Below, piece after piece: positions 1 to 30,742 of a stretch of 40,783 bases of DNA (its first letter is position 1; each line of letters begins with the position of its first letter). The notes under the pieces were generated by a model. That model was given only the letters and a program-made list of their open reading frames with translations. It was not told the DNA's origin and did not search any database. This DNA comes from Acanthaster planci (lineage: Eukaryota > Echinodermata > Asteroidea > Valvatida > Acanthasteridae), in NCBI RefSeq assembly GCF_001949145.1, contig NW_019091630.1:274345-315127 (forward strand), in the 5' to 3' direction. The translations under genes and the position numbers were made by a program.

Positions 1-129
1 TACATGTACGTTTAAGTACACACATGTACATGTATGTACAGTACAAAGTTTAGAGTTTTGTCAACACTTGTACATGAACACGCACTGTTTGCAGCTACCT
101 GTCACTGTACAGTACTCCTGGGGCTTCCT

Positions 130-157
130 GTACTTACATGTACATGTACATGTACAC
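130..157. repeat. ACATGT-type simple repeat
   Basis: Tandem self-complementary TACATG units. The first 170 bases and 280-410 carry many scattered copies. Similar stretches occur at 3575-3625 and 36788-36805. Confidence 0.7.
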
Positions 158-399
158 ATTGAACACGTAGGTTACACTGGAGATCAAAATAAATCTCATC
201 TATATTTCAGAAAAATTCTAATTGTTTAAATGACAACCTTAAATTCTATACAGGGACTGGGGCTCCATGTACATTGTCACACAACACACTGAAGTTGCTC
301 TACCACACCTACATGTCCATGTACAGTTGTACATCCATGATCCACGTGTCATACATTCTAACAAGTCTATGTACAGAGACTTGTGTACGTGTACATGTT

Positions 400-665
400 C
401 TTATGAGCACAGGTTGAGTCAGGTTGTCATACGGTAGTTGTCCATTCCTCACCTTCCATCTCTGTGGTCCCGGGTTCGATTCCCGGCTCGGTTCACATGT
501 GGATTGGGTATTCAGTCCCTACCTGACTCCGTGGGTTTTACCCAGAATATTCCTCTGGGATTTTCCTCCCACCTCTAAAACTGTAACTGCTTCTCACTGT
601 CTCCTCTCTAAAGGTTTCTTCAGGCTTGCGAGCTACAGCGCCTAGGGCGCTTTTGAGGAATCCTT
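400..665 (+). mobile_element. tRNA-derived SINE-like fragment
   Basis: A perfect tRNA T-arm with B box (GGTTCGATTCC at 473-483; stem CCGGG/CCCGG) is followed by TTTTCCTCCCACCTCTAAAA and GGTTTCTTCAGGCTTGCGAG, then GCGCTTTTGAGGAATCC. This order resembles the conserved central domain and tail of metazoan SINEs. No convincing A box or full cloverleaf is seen, so it is not a tRNA gene. Confidence 0.5.
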
Positions 666-848
666 GGTGTCATTAACGGAAGTAATAACATGTACAAACA
701 TTAAAGACTGCCAGAACAGAACTTCAGTGTTTGACAAAGGGTCATCTCGTATTTCACAGGTTAATTTGGTTTTAAATTGTGAATATGCAAAAGAAAGAAA
801 GACCTTACTAAAATTAGAAGGGTCTGGGAAAACACAGAAATTACTTAC

Positions 849-3308
849 CTAGGCATACTTCATCAGTAAAAGTCGCTGTTCCTGTCCCTACTGTGTTTGT
901 AGCATTGCAACTGATGACAGTACAGCCATCTACAGGAGTGAATGGTTGAGATCCTTGGCTGGTCGTGAATTCTTTCACAACCTGAGTACCGTTCAGGATG
1001 ATCTTATGATTGGTAGCCAGTGGGTTGGCATCCGATGAGCAAGTTATCACTTCATTAGCATACCCAACTGAGACCACTGGTACATCTGCAGGACAAATTG
1101 ATACCACACTTGAATACAGTTGGACTTGACAACAAGGTGAACATTTCAGGAATAAAAATAAATAGAAAACTTGACATCTATCAAAATTCTGCACAAATAC
1201 ATGGTCCTCAAATTTCAATACAAACGAATCTGCGACCATGTTCGAAAGATGTTAATGACTGCACTGTTATATAACATAATATAGGGAAATATTAAGTCTC
1301 AATCCTTTGTTCTTCCGATAATACAGGGTTTTTATAAAAAAGGAATCTGCCATGTCTCAAAGGACCACTACAGTAAGTGAATCTTCTTCACAACCCCCTC
1401 AAAAATGTATAAGGACGCCAGGAAAATAATCATACATGTACATGTAGATCAGGAGAATGTTTATCTGACATGTCTAATGCACACTCTCTACTTATTGTTC
1501 AGAATAAAATGGCTATTAAGGCGAGGGTTACAAATCGTAACCAAAAGAGTGAATGGAATTCATTACAAACAACAGCACCCAATCCACCTGCATGTGCACA
1601 TGTGAAGTCTTTAGGAAGTATTGAGGGTCAAGCACTTTAGATTAGCCAGTTCATGGTGCACATCATTGCCTTACAGCACAGGAGGCCAACAACGGCTTCT
1701 GAACTGTATTGCCTTTGGAAGTCTTCCACTATTCAAATTAATAACACCAGCACTGTTTTTACCAACTTGCAAGTGTTCACCAGGTTTACATTCTCTGCCA
1801 TCTTCAGTTGAACTTCAAGAGAAACAGCAAACTATGCTCACGTACCGGTATAAAGAAAAAAATTACATACATGGGAAGTTCGTTAAGACTCTTGCACAAT
1901 GTGGTTAAAAATTATGAGCAAATTAAGCATGATACATACATTGTACATTGAGAGTGAGCGATGCTGTTTTTGCTGGGGCGACCACCTGTCCCGTTGTTCG
2001 GCATTCTAGATTGGCTTCATTGTCTTGCCTTGTTGGCGTAAATGTCAGTGTGCCCGATGTATCAAATGCGTCTCCGTTAGGAGTAGGTGCCTCTGGATTG
2101 ACGCCTGTTGTTACCTGAACACTGTTCTTGTACCACTCCAAAGTGACTGCTGGTCTGAAGCCCCTGGCTGTGCATCTCAGCACGCTTGGCTCTGATGCTC
2201 TCAGGATGATGGGATTTCCTGATGAATCACCGTCAACTGAAATGTCATCCAGACTTCCTTCAACTGTGGGATGTAGAAATAAATGGAATCTGAAACATTT
2301 AACAACCTGCCTTTAACCAAAGCAAGAAAATTATAGTTACCAGAGCTTAGTCAACATTTTTACATGTACTTACGTTGGTAAGGAAAAAACTAGGCATTTG
2401 AAACATCTACTTTGTGAAATACAATGTTCGTGTACACGTGTATGTACTTTAAAGTGTTACACTCTGTCTGTACATGTAATTCCTACAGGTACATGGCAAT
2501 TTTCCTGACAATTCACTGTCCCATTTCCTTTCCTGCTAAAACAATTCAACAATCTTTCAATCTTGTCAGATTTGTAGTTCTGTAGAAAGCCTGTCGTTAG
2601 ACTTAAATTTGAAAAGTCTTGATCAAGTGCTCACTTTCAACTGTCAGGGTTGCAGTTTTTCTGTCTGGCGTTATTTGACATTCATATGTTCCTTCGTCTG
2701 AGATTTCAGCACTGTTTATTCGCAGATCCAGCTGGGTTGTTGGCGTTGATGATGATGTGATGACATCAAAGTTGTCATATTTAGTGTTAGACCCAAAGAC
2801 ACCTCCCTCATTGGCGAAAACATCTCCTCCTTCACTCCACTGGGTGATACCCGTCCCCGTGTGGTCAGGGTTTCTGCAGTACAGTGTCGCAGAGGCTCCA
2901 CGCAAGACAGAGGTGTCTTGAGGTCCAGTAAATACAGCAACTGCTGCTGAGAGGAAAAGGGAGAAGAAATTACCTGCGGGGCTGTGGGTACCATCATGGT
3001 ACTATTTAAAGAATAAAGGCAACAATGAAATCCCGACACAGAATCTCAAGTGTGCGTATTTTAATTTCCCTATAGATCAATTTTCTATAATTAAAAACAA
3101 ATCCAAAAAAAAACAGTTTGAGAAAACACATCTGATCTCATGCATGTTTTACAAAGCATTTGTGCTCTGCATTCATAAGGCCTTGTTACATGTACAAATA
3201 CATGGTAATGCATAGTAAATGTACAGTTTTGTACTTACCAAACGGAATAGAGGCGAAAACTATTGTACACAAAATGAGTCCCAAGCGACCACCTCTACAT
3301 TCCTCCAT
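849..3308 (-). CDS. Gene A: Ig-domain receptor of the RTK family, N-terminal part only (leader plus three Ig domains)
   Basis: Four exons on the minus strand, listed 5' to 3': leader 3308-3239 (23 codons plus 1 base, starts MEECRGGRLGLILC, hydrophobic, a likely signal peptide); Ig1 2946-2635; Ig2 2263-1940; Ig3 1085-849. All junctions are phase 1 with consensus sites (for example CTCTCAG before Ig1 and G|GTAAGT after Ig3). Ig1 has the V-like pattern LYC...QWS...DEGTYEC. Ig2 has LRCTARGF and LECRTTG. Ig3 has VITCSSDANP and ISCNATN with extra cysteines. Close paralogy to genes B and C predicts a stalk, transmembrane and tyrosine-kinase exons beyond the left edge, but bases 1-840 hold none that I can see. 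The extracellular role (ligand binding) is inferred from the family; the ligand is unknown. Confidence 0.85.
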
Positions 3309-4547
3309 CGTTCCAACTTCCACTTAATCCAATTTCAAAGAGTGGCAGATAATGGCTTTTAGGAATTTTCAGCCAATCCAAAGTGAAGAATTAGAGACAG
3401 AGCCCACTATTCCACAAATCACTACGTGTGATGCCAGATTGTCACAAGTAGTGTCCCATTTATTTATGCACTGTCTCCAAATAACAAGTTCTGGTTGGTC
3501 ACGCTGGTGTCATCAGGCTGAATTTGTAATCAAAATCATTCTGAAATGAAAAACAAAGAACAAAATCACACAAGGTACATGTACATGCAGGCCTGCATGG
3601 ATATACATGTATGTACATGTAACGTCAAAACTTGCTGGTGTACTTGTATAGAGCCTAGACCTAGTTGCTGGGTCCCTAATTTCGCAACCTCATCTAATGT
3701 GATGCACTCTATCTACTTAATGCATCCAGATCATGCCTACCGCTACCGACGTGTTTGATTGGTTAACCACAAAATAAGGGACAGAGCAATATACTGTACC
3801 CCAGAACTATGGGGTTTGATGTCCATCGGGGGGGGGGGTGTCAGACCCCATGGCTATTCAGCTGTTCAGAGAGTAACTAGCACACACTAATGCTTCATCA
3901 CCATTTTAAATGGGAAAAATTCTCCACTCATGCGCCACTTTCATGTTCTCTACTTAGGTTCTACTTAGCTCTACATGTACCACATGTAAGTGGAGTGTTA
4001 GTTTTCCTCTTTGGTTGTTTAGTTATGCCCCCCGATGTCCTGGATAAAGTTTTCCAAGGAAATCCCTATGACTGCATAGCTGGGACTGGGCCCAGATACG
4101 ACCATGACGACGGAGGAGTATTCGTTGGGCCCTGTTTAACTGTCTCGGCACTGCTGCCAGTGCTGGGCAGTGACAGTACAGTCAGTAGGCTACAGTACAT
4201 GTACTAATGAAGGCTAAGCCTACCACACTTTCGAATTCACATCCATACTCACTCAGTCTTGGTCATACCATCATCTAAGGAGCTCTATGACTTCACAGAC
4301 CAAATATCCACACCACAGATATCACCTCACAATATTAATTGTACCACCAATGTATACAAGTAAACGAAGGTGTGCTGTGACTCACCTAAAAATGGCAATG
4401 TAACGCGGCGCGGATCGCTGAAAACCAAATGGTTGGTGTGTGCCGCGCCCTCATGGCGCCGTCGCAAACCTGGGTAGACTGGTTGCCTGCTCTAACTAGT
4501 CCGAAATTCGTGCTTACTTAATTGAACTTCTCTTTTCTGCAATAGCA
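3309..4547. other. Gene A promoter side of the head-to-head A/B intergenic region
   Basis: Contains ACATGT repeats and a poly-G run. I found no copy of the DR1 motif on the gene A side. Confidence 0.5.
3825..3841 (+). repeat. Poly-G tract
   Basis: A run of about ten or more G. Similar runs occur at about 18698-18710 (directly after a poly-T run) and 19345-19356. Length is likely unreliable in assembly. Confidence 0.6.
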
Positions 4548-5509
4548 ATATGGAGGACGAAAAGTGGCATAATTTGCTTTTCTACAATCAGAATAGTAGA
4601 AAGCAGATTTTACGTCTTTGTAACATGCACGTTTTGGACGTTTCTACTTTTCTGCTTCCTCAAAAGCAGAATGATCATTTTATTGTAATGCACTTTGCTG
4701 CTACTACAAAAGTAGTTTTATTTTCCTCTTTTTGATGGCGGCCGAAAAGTGGCCATCTGCTTTTTACCTGTCAAACAAGCATGAAAGTGGATTGAACGTT
4801 TTGACGACAACCGTGAATTCAACTTTTTTGCTTTTGTGATAAAGGAAAAGCAGATTTTACATAGGTGGCCGAAAAGTGGCCATCAGCTTTTCTTTCCTCA
4901 ATGGGTAGTGGATGGGGTCATGAACCTGTAGGTTACGATCATTTCCGTTCTGGGGGAGCATGGGAGTGAAGACATATAAAATTAAAACCAATACTTAACA
5001 ATGCTTTCTGCGGACCAATCCTATACGGCAGTATCACTGTCACTGTGAGGCAGACTCGGAGAAAACAGCACTGAGTCAAAGGAAACACAGTTTCCGATTA
5101 AATGGTCATAATCTGAGGTTCACGACCCCATTCACGGCCCTTGGAAGGCAGAAAAGCAGATGGCCACTTTTCGGCCGACTATGTAAAATTGCTCCTCCAG
5201 TATGTAAAAAAAGCAAAAGAGTAGAATTCACGGTTGTTTTCAAAACGTTCGATCCTGATTTCTGCCTGCTCAAAAGGAGAAAAGCAGATGGCCGCTTTTC
5301 GGCCGTCAGCAAATAAAGAAAAAGTAAAATCTTCTTTTCATGAAGCAGAAAAGTAGAAAAATATAAAAATGATAACCAAACATTGTTTGTTCTGCTTTTT
5401 GAGGTGGTAGAAAAGTAGCAAAGTCGAAATTGCATGCTACCAGAACATAAAATCTGCTTTTCTACTACTCCGATAGCAGAAAAGCAGATGGCCACTTTTC
5501 GTCCTCCAT
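4548..5509. mobile_element. Foldback / long-TIR MITE-like element, about 960 bp
   Basis: Left arm about 4548-4946 and right arm about 5096-5509 are imperfect inverted copies of about 400 bp separated by about 150 bp. Both ends read TGGAGGACGAAAAGTGGC when oriented inward. AATAGCA flanks the element on both sides (4541-4547 and 5510-5516), a candidate 7-bp target duplication; a TA duplication (4549-4550 and 5509-5510) is the alternative. Each arm contains three copies of a subrepeat around GAAAAGTGGC (4559, 4744, 4871; inverted at 5163, 5291, 5491). No transposase frame is present, so it would be non-autonomous. Confidence 0.8.
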
Positions 5510-7805
5510 AATAGCAGTTTTGTTTGCTAAGAGAAATTGTTGGTTTATATTAATTGAGTTCTTTTTTGGCCCTGAACTTGTGTTTGGACTTTGGTGGCCT
5601 CTGAATCACACATTTTTCGTAAATATTTTCACGTGCTACTATAACATCAAAAGCCGAATTCAAATTCAGAAAACAGAACTGCCAAATAATTTAGAGACTT
5701 TAACTTAACGTTATTTTCGAGAAAGAAGAGAGTTTTTTCGATGTTGTTTTTGTTTTAAAAACACCTGTATCATGTCACGTCACTTGCCACTTGTTGATTA
5801 TTGAACCATATGGTGATTCATGATGGGAGCAATTAAAACTTATGCAACTGTAGGATCCACAGGAAGTTTTTGAGGCGATCGTATTCCCTCACATATACGT
5901 TCTGTCTTTGATCAAGAGGAAACTGCAAGATACTTGTGCCGCGTGTAAACAGACTCACAGAGCAAGGACTGGATAATTAAGGAATGTTAATTGGACTAAA
6001 TGCACTGAAATTACCATCAATAGGGCCTATACATCAACAGTAAGTTAGTGTGCCATTAACATAACAGCGGAGGCTGTGCCTCCACGAGGCATAAACTCCT
6101 CTTAAAAACCATTTTCCATTGTGTATCCCAAGAAAGCTACAGTTACGGTAAGAAAACACGAGCGTGGGGTGGGACTTCTGGGTTCGTTTCACCAAATTTC
6201 TAGATTTCTAGGACCGAGTTCATCATTCACGGCAAGAGAGGTGCCATAATCTGGGCTGATTATAAATCACAGTTGGGACTGTGGCTTCCAATTCAGACTG
6301 CCTTAGGCTATTTCGTTCACTCAAACCTCCATGCTTGCGGGACTATTTTGGACAGCGGTGGGCAGCTGAAGCTAAACGCATAGTTATAGCCTACTACTAT
6401 TTCAGGGGAGGGGTAAGTAAAAAAATCGACGTGGGTAACCTGTATGAAACTGAAAAGAAAACTGAACTTCGGTCGTCACCTTGAATTTCCAGTAATACAT
6501 GCCATGTCAAAGTCTTCCTGAGAGTTACCAGATGGCACTTATTATTCTGTATGAATTAAAACTTTAATTTTTGTTTTTTAACGGGTGTGTATTAGCGCAT
6601 CCTCTTGTCCAGTGAGACCTTGGGCGCCATTCGAGGAGTTTACCCTAGGGGTCCAGCCGCCCTCAAACAAGTTAGAAATTTTTGCAAATGATTATACGTA
6701 CATATACGTACATACAGTATTCTTTCTTGGTTTTGCCAGATCTTCAACGGCCTTTAATTGATTAGTGCTGGGTATAGGGTGTTTGGTATTGGAAACTGGG
6801 TGGTAGGTTAGGGTAGATGTCATTGGCAGTTGTCTTCTTGTCTCCTTGGTTTTTTTTTGGGGGGGTACATGCTGTAACGGACGTTACAGTTCTTTGCTGT
6901 GATTTGATTTGTTCAATTTTATCGTTTGGTTTTGGTGTATCTAGTTTTTTAAATCCCGATTACATGTATTTATACTTATTTTCAACGTACAGCGCATTTG
7001 AACATATTTTTACGAAATTTGCGCTTTATAAATAAATTATTATTATCATTCCATAAGATCAAGACAACTTATTGTTTATTCTGATGAGCAGTGTAATTCT
7101 AAACACCCCTAAACCCTGACATGCACTCTTCTTCATCTAAAAGAAAATCATAATGGGATAGTAGACACCCCCAATAGAATTAGGTTTCCGTGGTATGCAT
7201 GCATTTCTTGGTGCTATAAAATTCCCTGGTATTTTCGTCATAGGGTAACTATTATATGGGTGATTCACAATAGCGCGCCTTCATGAGTTTGGAACGCGTT
7301 GACTAATCACAGTGCGAGAAATCTGTATTGTACGCGTATTTTAAATTTGTCCAAATGAATCCTAAATATGAACCAATCCACGACGAATGATCTGAATGTA
7401 TAGTTAGCACCTCAAGCAGATATCAGTACAAGCTGAAACGGTTGAAATCAATTCTGATTGATGAAATACGAAAAACTGTAATTTGTTTCTCTGTCTTCTC
7501 TGAACCAGTTATGCATTGAGTTAATACTTTTTTTTTACTATTTTGTCCCTTAACTGATTGCATATGGGTAATTAAGTTTTTTTTTATTTTGCTTGGCACT
7601 GAAAACTGTTGAATGATCCACTGCCCACCCATCCCCGCCAAAATTAAGGGGAAGGGCTATGTCCACTGTGCATCCAACGACGAGACAAAAAAATGTTTGT
7701 TCTGTAACAGAATTACATGTAGCGCGTACCTGTACATATTGGTATTTATGTAGGGCAGATGTGATTATTGGATTATGTGGCCGAGACATCATCACATGTT
7801 ATAGA
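5510..7805. other. A/B intergenic region, gene B side
   Basis: No gene seen. Holds the SINE-like tail at about 6950-7052. Confidence 0.5.
6950..7052 (+). mobile_element. Probable SINE 3' tail
   Basis: GCGCTTTATAAATAAATTATTATTATC (7021-7047) resembles the AT-rich tail with an ATT repeat found at the 3' end of many invertebrate SINEs. A second GCGCATTTGAACA lies just upstream. The 5' boundary is not clear. Confidence 0.35.
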
Positions 7806-7818
7806 AGTTCAAAGTTCA
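7806..7818 (+). promoter_or_regulatory. DR1 element upstream of gene B (AGTTCAAAGTTCA)
   Basis: Perfect direct repeat AGTTCA-A-AGTTCA, 179 bases upstream of the gene B start codon. The DR1 layout with a CAAAG core resembles HNF4/RXR/COUP-TF half-site pairs. TACTTCCTGG, an ETS-like core, follows at about 7848. The same element precedes genes C, D and E. Confidence 0.55.
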
Positions 7819-7984
7819 TCTAAATCGACCAGAATTAATTACGTTTGTACTTCCTGGTACGTTTGGAGTAGGGAAATAAATCGCATGCATACAAGTTTTA
7901 CTGCCCTTCGGCGTTAACCAATTCCAATAAGTTGCCATCATATTGCATTAAAACTGCCGCAGTTGATTTCAAACTAGTGGTGTC

Positions 7985-16395
<8,411 letters not shown>

Positions 16396-18057
16396 GAGTT
16401 ACGCAAAGTCGCATGGGCGATGTATCAGCGTTATCGTTGTTGAATAATCGAACTGCCACATCCAGAATGTCTGCAAAGAAATGAGTCAAAATATGAAAAT
16501 GTTTTTTTTCTCAATTTTTGTTTCTGTATCTTCGGTATCCCCTAAAGGCATTATGTATGTCTTATTAGTTCTGAGGACATCTGCCTGTAGGAGTTGAGAT
16601 AATTCACGCTACAAAACAACTAGGCAAACACTGACGTCATAGAGTTGCTGCAATTTTGCTTTAGTCATTAAACAGATCAACCCGATCCGAATTCCCACTG
16701 GAACAAGCCTCACTTATGAGTTTGCCTACTCTATTGCATGATACGATAATATATTAGCGTCACAGTTACAGCATGGCTATGTTGCTGCACAGGCCTCACT
16801 TATAAGTAGCGGTGGGTAGTCGGATCAGATTAGCTTTTTAAAGTCGATCGTTTCTTCCAGTTACAACTGTTAAAGATAATCTCAAAGCTTACCCTTGTGT
16901 TAAAGTATGCTATACGTTAAATGGGCTTTGTGCTGATGAGTACAAGAACTACTGAATTTCTACTTAAAGTCTAAACTATACAGCAGAATTGTCGTTGATT
17001 TTCTGTTATTATTTCACATGTGATATACATTTGGCTTTGTAAAAATGTCTTCTGCCTAATTTTACAAACCCATAGTTAAAAACATAGCATAATATCAAAG
17101 TGTATGTAGAAAAATTCTGTCGGTTAATTGTAAGCACAAAACCTCAAAGGGCAATATTCCCTTAGATTGATCATTTGTAAACTTAAATTCACATTGGAAC
17201 ATTTGTATTTTAGTATTTCAAATCAATTTTAAAGAAGCAGGCGAGAACTAAATTTTAATCGATTCACAGGTGAAAATGTTTACACAGGGTACATACATAT
17301 ACCTCTTCCCGTTGTATGAAAGATGGTTTTTGTCAATTGTAAAATTTTGTTGAAATAATTCAAATATCGTTGCTAGATGTGTAACAATTTTTTCCCAAAT
17401 ATATACTTTACATACATCTTTACAGACCCAACCTAAAAAAAGTTGAGGTAGCTTTTTTTTAGTTGTATTGAGGGATATCCAGGTAACATGAACAATGTGT
17501 ACTTAGTCTAGTGGGACTGCGCCCACGGTCCACGTCCATTATGTAAAAGCCTACGTAAACAAATGCGGCGTCACCAGTACACAGGTCTGTATGATGGATT
17601 GGAGATGGGTGAATTGACAGAAATGATAGTAACTCTTCAGTGTTGAAAATCTGAATCCATTTCATTGTAAAGAGGGGACTGTATAGCCTGCCTGTAGCAT
17701 AATTGTGAGACTCTGACAAACCACTCTGTTTTTCAACTTCCCTCTGGAGGTTTCAAAGAATTTAGTTCGGTTAAAATGAATAGGAAATGCATGACTAGAG
17801 TCGGTTATGTTTAAAGCAGAGGTTGAGATTGGGATTGAAGGAATAGTATAGATATTAGTTCCAACTATCCTATTAAAGAATGTTGATTAAAGAAGTTTCC
17901 CTTTATTCATTGCCTCGATTAAAATTTTCAGCTCGCGCTGGGTCAATTCATCATTTCTGGGAGGATTGCGAAATAGCGTGAAATCCGGTTTTAAACTTTC
18001 CGGTTTCCCAAAGAGACCTGAGTTTTGGACAATGTAGGTTTTAGAATGTGTCATAGC
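16396..18057. other. Gene B 3' region and B/C intergenic DNA
   Basis: ATTAAA at 16668 is a weak polyadenylation candidate. No gene recognised. Confidence 0.5.
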
Positions 18058-18070
18058 TGTTCAAAGTTCA
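18058..18070 (+). promoter_or_regulatory. Second DR1-like copy upstream of gene C (TGTTCAAAGTTCA)
   Basis: Same motif as the element at 18124 with one mismatch in the first half-site, 66 bases further upstream. Gene C is the only member with two copies. Confidence 0.4.
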
Positions 18071-18123
18071 TCGCTGTTTACAACCATCCTGAAGCACACA
18101 AGGGTGAATACACAATGACCTAG

Positions 18124-18136
18124 AGTTCAAAGTTCA
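18124..18136 (+). promoter_or_regulatory. DR1 element upstream of gene C (AGTTCAAAGTTCA)
   Basis: Perfect DR1, 133 bases before ATG 18257. An ETS-like ACTTCCTTG follows at 18156-18164, 20 bases from the repeat, nearly the spacing seen in D and E. Confidence 0.55.
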
Positions 18137-18256
18137 GAGCCGTTTTCGTTAATTTACTTCCTTGTAAATGCCTACTGCTCACTCCGTCTGATTTTGTTTC
18201 ACTTACATTTTTATTGACCGTTAGCTATTAACAGCTATCCAGTTTCTGATCAAAGT

Positions 18257-28367
<10,111 letters not shown>

Positions 28368-29155
28368 CAGCTGTATGAATTCGCTTCGATATTGTATCAG
28401 ACTGTGTTGTCCGTGGTGAACTGCTTCTTCATTTAAAAAGTATTCTGAAACAAAGCTAATACGACCTTTGCTGTGGAGTTGTTACCATTTTGTGTTATTC
28501 CGTAGAACAGCCAATTAAAACATTTCGTCCAAGTAGAACTACCACGGATGATCAGAAAGCCTTTACTTTTATTATTAAAAGAAACCTGTATGTCCTTAGA
28601 AGGACACTTTTTTTGCTGAGAATGCCTATTCTATTAGAAATGTAAGCCCGTGTGGCTTTGTAGAAATACTTTTACCCAGCTTTGCAAACCTATGATGAAG
28701 AGTGAATTAAATATTTATGTGTCTTCAGACAGAAATTATACTCGGGTTGGGAAATGATAGATGTAAATTTCTAACTTTCCATTTAGTTTAAAATTTGTAG
28801 ATTAAAATCGGTTGTAAATTAGTATAATTCACAATTCAGGAAATCGGATAAGAGAAATATGTAGAAAGATTCAGGAACAGAAATGTTTCGTGGACGCGTG
28901 CCTGTAATCCACTTTTACAAGGGATGTAACCGTAGTTTAAAATGGGTAAATTGATGAGTTACTTTGCAAACGTTTGAATATCTTTGATGCATGTTTGTTC
29001 TTATCTCTTGTAGGGAATGTTGGTTCTAAACAGAACTGGGTCTATTCAGAACCAATACTCATTAAAAGAGATAATTTTAGTTTAGATAATTTATATATGG
29101 TGTAATAGGAAACCTAATTTGTTGACAACTGGCCATGCAAAATTTCCAAATGTAT

Positions 29156-29262
29156 CCAAAAAAGAAAAAAAAAAACAGACAAAAAAACGAACCAAAATAA
29201 AACACACCAACCCCCACCAAAGAAAACCAAAACAAACTGAAACAAAATACAAACAAAGAAGA
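29156..29262 (+). repeat. A/C-rich low-complexity stretch
   Basis: About 100 bases of mostly A with C and a few G. No other structure. Confidence 0.6.
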
Positions 29263-30423
29263 ATTGATTGTGCACGGTCGACTAACTGTCCAAGTGCAAA
29301 GTAATGATCACAATCTACATTCTACGTCACATCTTCTACCCACATGTTGTACATTTCAATTTTGTTGAAAGTACAGTATCATCGATGTAAAGTTCACAAG
29401 ATAACTTATTCGGTAATGAGGTAGTCTGTTCAGCTTTTAATAATACTTCGATAACCCATGCACTTGTCCCAAGTGTTTAAGAGGCAAGGTCATGACGAGA
29501 ATGAGGTAGTTCCGATTTTTGCTAATCGGAGAGAAAATGAAATGTGAATCCATTTTATGTTTCGAAGGGAGGAATTCAGACGGCTGTAGTTAGCTTCCAA
29601 CATAATGCGCTTTTGACAAATTGTACTGAAATTCAAACAACTAAAGCACCTGGGTGGAGCCGGACATTTCAAAACAGGAGTTGGAAAAGGATTATTTTTC
29701 GTAAACTTGCTTTTAAAATATTACGTTGCAAAGACCGGGAAAAAGTTGGAAGACATTGACCCCAAATGTTCTTTGGTGATAATCTAAATCGCGTATTTAG
29801 TTTTTATTTCTTTGCTGTTTTGATCAGAAGGTAGCACTTGACAATAACAACATTGGGTGAAAAAAAACTGAAGTACTAGCCATTGTTGATTGTATGTTGA
29901 AAATCCCAGCAAAAAAGTGGGAAGCTTAATTGATAAAACATATAAAAGGCTTTCAGAAAGACTGACAAATATTAGCCCACTGAAAAATATGGACGCATTT
30001 TGTCTGCAGAAAAAAAGGTTTGTGCCAACTTCTGCTGTACTATTCGTTCTAACTTGTTTGTTAAACATGCAAAATAAACACTACGCGAAGAGTGAGTTCA
30101 ATGACCTGACCCGGGTAGTCCGGCAGGTCGATTGAATTATGTGGATGTACAATCAAGCGAACCAACCTTATTTGTACAAGATAATTTTTTTTGATCGGTT
30201 CAGACATGTGCACGAGCACTGACGTTCCTGTTTTGACTTTTTATCCCATCAAAGCGCGATCTGGAGAGGTCAAAATGGTTCATATGGTGCGAGATATGGG
30301 GCGGAGAGAACCCTCCCCCCGCCTTTGTGTTGGTCACTGTTTGACCGGAATCACAGGAATTCTTTACAGGATTCTAGGGGATGTGTTAGGTAACAATAGT
30401 CCAGAGTGTGTATAGGGATTGGG

Positions 30424-30449
30424 CATGTGTGTGTGTGTGTGTGGGGGGT
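30424..30449 (+). repeat. (TG)n microsatellite
   Basis: Nine or so TG units followed by a G run, between genes C and D. Confidence 0.7.
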
Positions 30450-30613
30450 CCCATCGGCCCTATATCGTGCACGGTATCAAATGGCTTAGGTTCTCGAGAT
30501 TCTACCATCGACAACTGCACTGCACATAGAGAAAGCTACAGAGGCGAGCGACCGATGCATGAGTACCCTATACGCCTTGCGCAATCATACTTATGTGAAG
30601 CATTACAAACTTG

Positions 30614-30626
30614 AGTTCAAAGTTCC
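30614..30626 (+). promoter_or_regulatory. DR1 element upstream of gene D (AGTTCAAAGTTCC)
   Basis: DR1 with the last base changed, 129 bases before ATG 30743. An ETS-like ATTTCCTTG is at 30647-30655. Conserved although the gene itself looks broken. Confidence 0.5.
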
Positions 30627-30742
30627 TGGTTTTTTTGTGTTGATTCATTTCCTTGTTGTTTCCAACAAAGCTGTTCCCTGAATTAATTCGTTCATCAGTT
30701 TTCATTGATACGTGGAAACCGTGCACAGGTACTTCTTAGAGT

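Larger units (their letters stand above)
1..840. other. Gene A intron or downstream DNA
   Basis: Low-complexity ACATGT DNA and the SINE-like fragment. No stalk or transmembrane exon of gene A is recognisable on the minus strand, so the next exon lies off the window. Confidence 0.5.
28368..30613. other. Gene C 3' region and C/D intergenic DNA
   Basis: Candidate ATTAAA signals just after the stop, an A/C-rich tract and a (TG)n microsatellite. No gene seen. Confidence 0.5.

Noticed and set aside
424-500. Candidate tRNA gene
   Set aside because: Only the T-arm is convincing. No A box, anticodon arm or acceptor stem pairs around it.
4550-5495. Open frames in the 4.5-5.5 kb region as genes
   Set aside because: They fall on the arms of the foldback element and resemble no protein; the frames come from the repeat.
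29119-29304. Lys/Thr-rich open frame
   Set aside because: It is the translation of an A/C-rich low-complexity tract.
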